Source: Candidatus Segatella intestinihominis
Lineage (GTDB): Bacteria > Bacteroidota > Bacteroidia > Bacteroidales > Bacteroidaceae
Assembly (NCBI GenBank): GCA_900548535.1
Contig: URLG01000058.1
Span: forward strand, 1 to 16,164
DNA length: 16,164 bases
Direction of reading: 5' to 3'
The translations under genes and the position numbers were made by a program. The notes beneath the pieces were generated by a model that was not told where the DNA came from, did no database searches, and saw nothing but the letters and a program-made list of their open reading frames with translations. Shown piece after piece: positions 14,439 to 16,164 of this stretch (positions within the stretch are counted from its first letter, which is position 1; each line of letters opens with the position of its first letter).

Positions 14439-14465
14439 CACGGATTACGCGGATTACACGGATAT
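14439..14465. repeat. Three 9-bp CACGGATTA-type tandem repeats
   Basis: Units CACGGATTA (14439-14447), CGCGGATTA (14448-14456) and CACGGATAT (14457-14465) lie in the 90-bp gap between the regulator and kinase genes. Similar CACGGATTA tandem repeats recur in intergenic DNA of many Bacteroidota, from memory, with no known role. Just downstream TTCAAATTTCAAAATTCAA is another short degenerate repeat reaching the kinase ATG. No promoter or terminator hairpin is seen here, so the two genes can still be one transcript. Confidence 0.65.
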
Positions 14466-14518
14466 ATTCCGAAGTATAAGGCTAATCATAAATCTCAAAG
14501 TTCAAATTTCAAAATTCA

Positions 14519-16000
14519 ATGTTTAAGATAAACAATGTAGGTAGAAAGTTGTATTTCAGCGTGCTGACGGTGTTCCTTGTGTTCGCCGTCAGCTTCATCG
14601 TGTTTCAGCAGACCCGAGAGAAGCAGTTTAAGATAAGTACGCTCACGCTGAAGTTAGCCAACTATAATGAATTGCTAGCCGAGGACTTGGAGCTCTCCAC
14701 CTCCGAGGGCATTCTGCTATCGGATGGCGAGAAGGTGAAGGGCGACAGCCTAGCCGTAGTGGATAGTGTAAGGGTGGCAGAAGCCAAGCTGGAAGCATTT
14801 GTCAAGGAACACGAGAGCAAGGACCTTCGTGTAACCCTGGTATTGCCCGATGGCAAGGTGGTATACGACAACATGAGCCCGGACTATCGCCACTTTGCCA
14901 ATCATGCCAAGCGCGCCGAGATAGCCGAGGCTTTGCGCTCAGGTCAGGGCACCAGTGTGGAGCGACAGTCCAAGACCCTGAAGCACGACTACTTCTACGT
15001 GGCGTCTTATTTCCCTAAGACCCATCTCATTATCCGTACCGCATTGCCATATAATGACGACTTGGCCAAGTCACTACAGGCCGACCAGCACTACATCTGG
15101 TTTGCCATCGGAGCCATCATCCTGCTCACCATCTTGCTCTATCGCTTCACCAACCGTCTGGGCAAGAACATCTCCAAGCTGCGCATCTTTGCCTGGAAGG
15201 CAGACCACAACGAGAGCCTGGAGGTGGAAGACCTAGCCAAGTTCCCCAATGACGAACTGGGCGAGATAGCCGAGCGCATCATCAAGATGTACAAGCGCAT
15301 ACAGACCACTCGCCGAGAGCAAGACATTCTGAAGCGACAGCTCACCCAGAACATAGCCCATGAACTCAAGACCCCAGTGGCTAGCATCCAGGGCTATCTG
15401 GAAACCATTCTGGACAATCCGCATATCAACGAGGAGACCAAGGAGCAATTCTTGCATCGCTGCTATGCCCAGAGCGAGCGACTCACCTCCCTGCTCCACG
15501 ACATATCCACACTGAACCGACTGGACGATGGCGCCGACATGATAGACTTTGAGGCAGTGGACATCACCCAGATGGTGAGCGACATAGCCAAAGAGACCGC
15601 CTTGGCTCGTGAGGAGCGCAAGATGACCTTTGACAACCAACTGCAAGGTCGCATTGTGGTGAAGGGCAACAGGAGTTTGCTCTACAGCGTGTTCCGCAAT
15701 CTGACCGACAATGCCATCGCCTACGCTGGCGAGGGCTGCAAGATAACCTTGGAGGGCAACAAGATGGGCAACAAATGGCATTTCATCTTCCGTGACAATG
15801 GGCAGGGAGTGCCACAGGAGCATCTGGCTCGCCTCTTCGAACGTTTCTACAGAGTGGACAAAGGACGCAGCCGCAAGATGGGCGGTACTGGTCTGGGACT
15901 AGCCATCGTGAAGAACGCCGTATTGCTGCACGGAGGAACCATCCGAGTAAGCAATCTGCCCGAAGGTGGCTTGAAGTTTGAGTTCACCATCAAGAAATAA
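14519..16000 (+). CDS. Membrane sensor histidine kinase
   Basis: A 493-residue inner-membrane kinase, the likely partner of the response regulator upstream. TM1 spans about residues 11-30 and TM2 about 192-210, enclosing a periplasmic sensor domain of about 160 residues. That domain contains LRVTLVLPDGKVVYDN, reminiscent of PAS/PDC-like sensors. A HAMP-like linker of about 211-265 follows. The catalytic core is complete: H-box NIAHELKTPVASIQGY with phospho-acceptor His281, N-box VFRNLTDNAI (Asn394, Asn398), G1 RDNGQG (425-430), F-box LFERFYR and G2 GGTGLGLAI (455-463). Its build is that of PhoR-like kinases. The start ATG 14519 gives a short cytoplasmic N-terminus before TM1. The signal is unknown. 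No terminator hairpin is seen before the next gene's promoter. Confidence 0.95.
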   Translation: MFKINNVGRKLYFSVLTVFLVFAVSFIVFQQTREKQFKISTLTLKLANYNELLAEDLELSTSEGILLSDGEKVKGDSLAVVDSVRVAEAKLEAFVKEHESKDLRVTLVLPDGKVVYDNMSPDYRHFANHAKRAEIAEALRSGQGTSVERQSKTLKHDYFYVASYFPKTHLIIRTALPYNDDLAKSLQADQHYIWFAIGAIILLTILLYRFTNRLGKNISKLRIFAWKADHNESLEVEDLAKFPNDELGEIAERIIKMYKRIQTTRREQDILKRQLTQNIAHELKTPVASIQGYLETILDNPHINEETKEQFLHRCYAQSERLTSLLHDISTLNRLDDGADMIDFEAVDITQMVSDIAKETALAREERKMTFDNQLQGRIVVKGNRSLLYSVFRNLTDNAIAYAGEGCKITLEGNKMGNKWHFIFRDNGQGVPQEHLARLFERFYRVDKGRSRKMGGTGLGLAIVKNAVLLHGGTIRVSNLPEGGLKFEFTIKK

Positions 16001-16042
16001 GGTGGTATCTCAACAAAAAAAATATAAAAAACTTGTATTTAT

Positions 16043-16073
16043 TTTGTAGTGTCTTTGATTTACTGTATCTTTG
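16043..16073 (+). promoter_or_regulatory. sigma-ABfr promoter of the right-edge gene
   Basis: TTTG (16043-16046), a 19-bp spacer and TATCTTTG (16066-16073) match the consensus on the plus strand. The transcript should start near 16080, with a leader of about 37 nt before ATG 16117. This shows the last gene is transcribed independently of the kinase. Confidence 0.85.
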
Positions 16074-16116
16074 CACTCAAAATAAATACATTAACAATAT
16101 AAAAAGAGAAAATAGT

Positions 16117-16164
16117 ATGATTCTTTTTTTCAGAACTCCATCTAAGAGTGTGATTGCGACCGAG
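16117..16164 (+). CDS. purL: Start of phosphoribosylformylglycinamidine synthase (partial)
   Basis: Only the first 16 codons lie in the window, MILFFRTPSKSVIATE, running off the right edge in frame. From memory this matches the N-terminus of Bacteroidota PurL, the large single-chain FGAM synthase that uses glutamine and ATP to convert FGAR to FGAM in purine synthesis. The ATG follows a full promoter, with a leader of about 37 nt. Sixteen residues are too few for certainty; no domain or catalytic residue is included. Confidence 0.6.
   Translation, partial: MILFFRTPSKSVIATE

Noticed and set aside
1..16164. CRISPR array, tRNA/rRNA, insertion sequence or prophage
   Set aside because: No regularly spaced long repeats, no recognisable RNA gene, transposase, integrase or phage structural protein was seen on either strand.

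Overview
The window looks like chromosomal DNA from a gut or oral Bacteroidota, most likely Prevotellaceae (Prevotella/Segatella type). Three observations support this. Several genes are preceded by the Bacteroidota sigma-ABfr promoter (TTTG, 19-20 bp, TAnnTTTG) rather than -35/-10 boxes. A SusC/SusD-type TonB-dependent outer-membrane uptake operon is present. Start codons lack obvious Shine-Dalgarno sequences. The assignment rests on gene style and on memory of protein families; no search was run.

Layout, left to right. (1) 1-380 has no supported gene; it holds short 11-bp tandem repeats and a strong bidirectional terminator. (2) tex, an S1-domain RNA-binding transcription accessory protein, is on the minus strand (381-2513) behind a clear promoter. 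(3) 2694-2965 on the plus strand is the collapsed remnant of an AAA ATPase with DUF4143, of which only the N-terminal, middle and C-terminal pieces survive. (4) Two hairpins at 2986-3064 appear to serve opposite strands. (5) A four-gene minus-strand operon runs from 10352 to 3089: SusC-like TonB-dependent transporter, SusD-like lipoprotein, HExxH zinc metallohydrolase lipoprotein and DUF4302 lipoprotein. Intergenic gaps are 16 bp or less, apart from 18 bp before the metallohydrolase if its ATG start is used. (6) A 508-bp divergent intergenic region carries promoters for both flanking genes plus inverted repeats. (7) On the plus strand follow a coiled-coil/OmpA-domain peptidoglycan-binding lipoprotein and a eukaryotic-type NADP-dependent isocitrate dehydrogenase, each with a promoter and terminator. 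(8) A small minus-strand HTH protein converges on icd across a shared terminator. (9) A two-component pair follows: an OmpR/PhoB-type response regulator and a membrane histidine kinase. The regulator's promoter has a good -7 box, no -33 box, and a Pho-box-like pair of 11-bp direct repeats upstream. (10) The right edge cuts the first 16 codons of what looks like purL.

How the genes work together: the SusCD operon should import an unidentified ligand across the outer membrane, with two surface or periplasmic lipoproteins helping to bind or process it. The regulator and kinase form one signalling unit, probably autoregulated. tex, icd, the OmpA lipoprotein and purL are housekeeping. I found no CRISPR array, intact mobile element, phage, RNA gene or convincing new defence system. 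The points most worth a second look are the Pho-box-like operator, the eroded ATPase gene, the metallohydrolase-bearing uptake operon and the palindromes in the divergent intergenic region.
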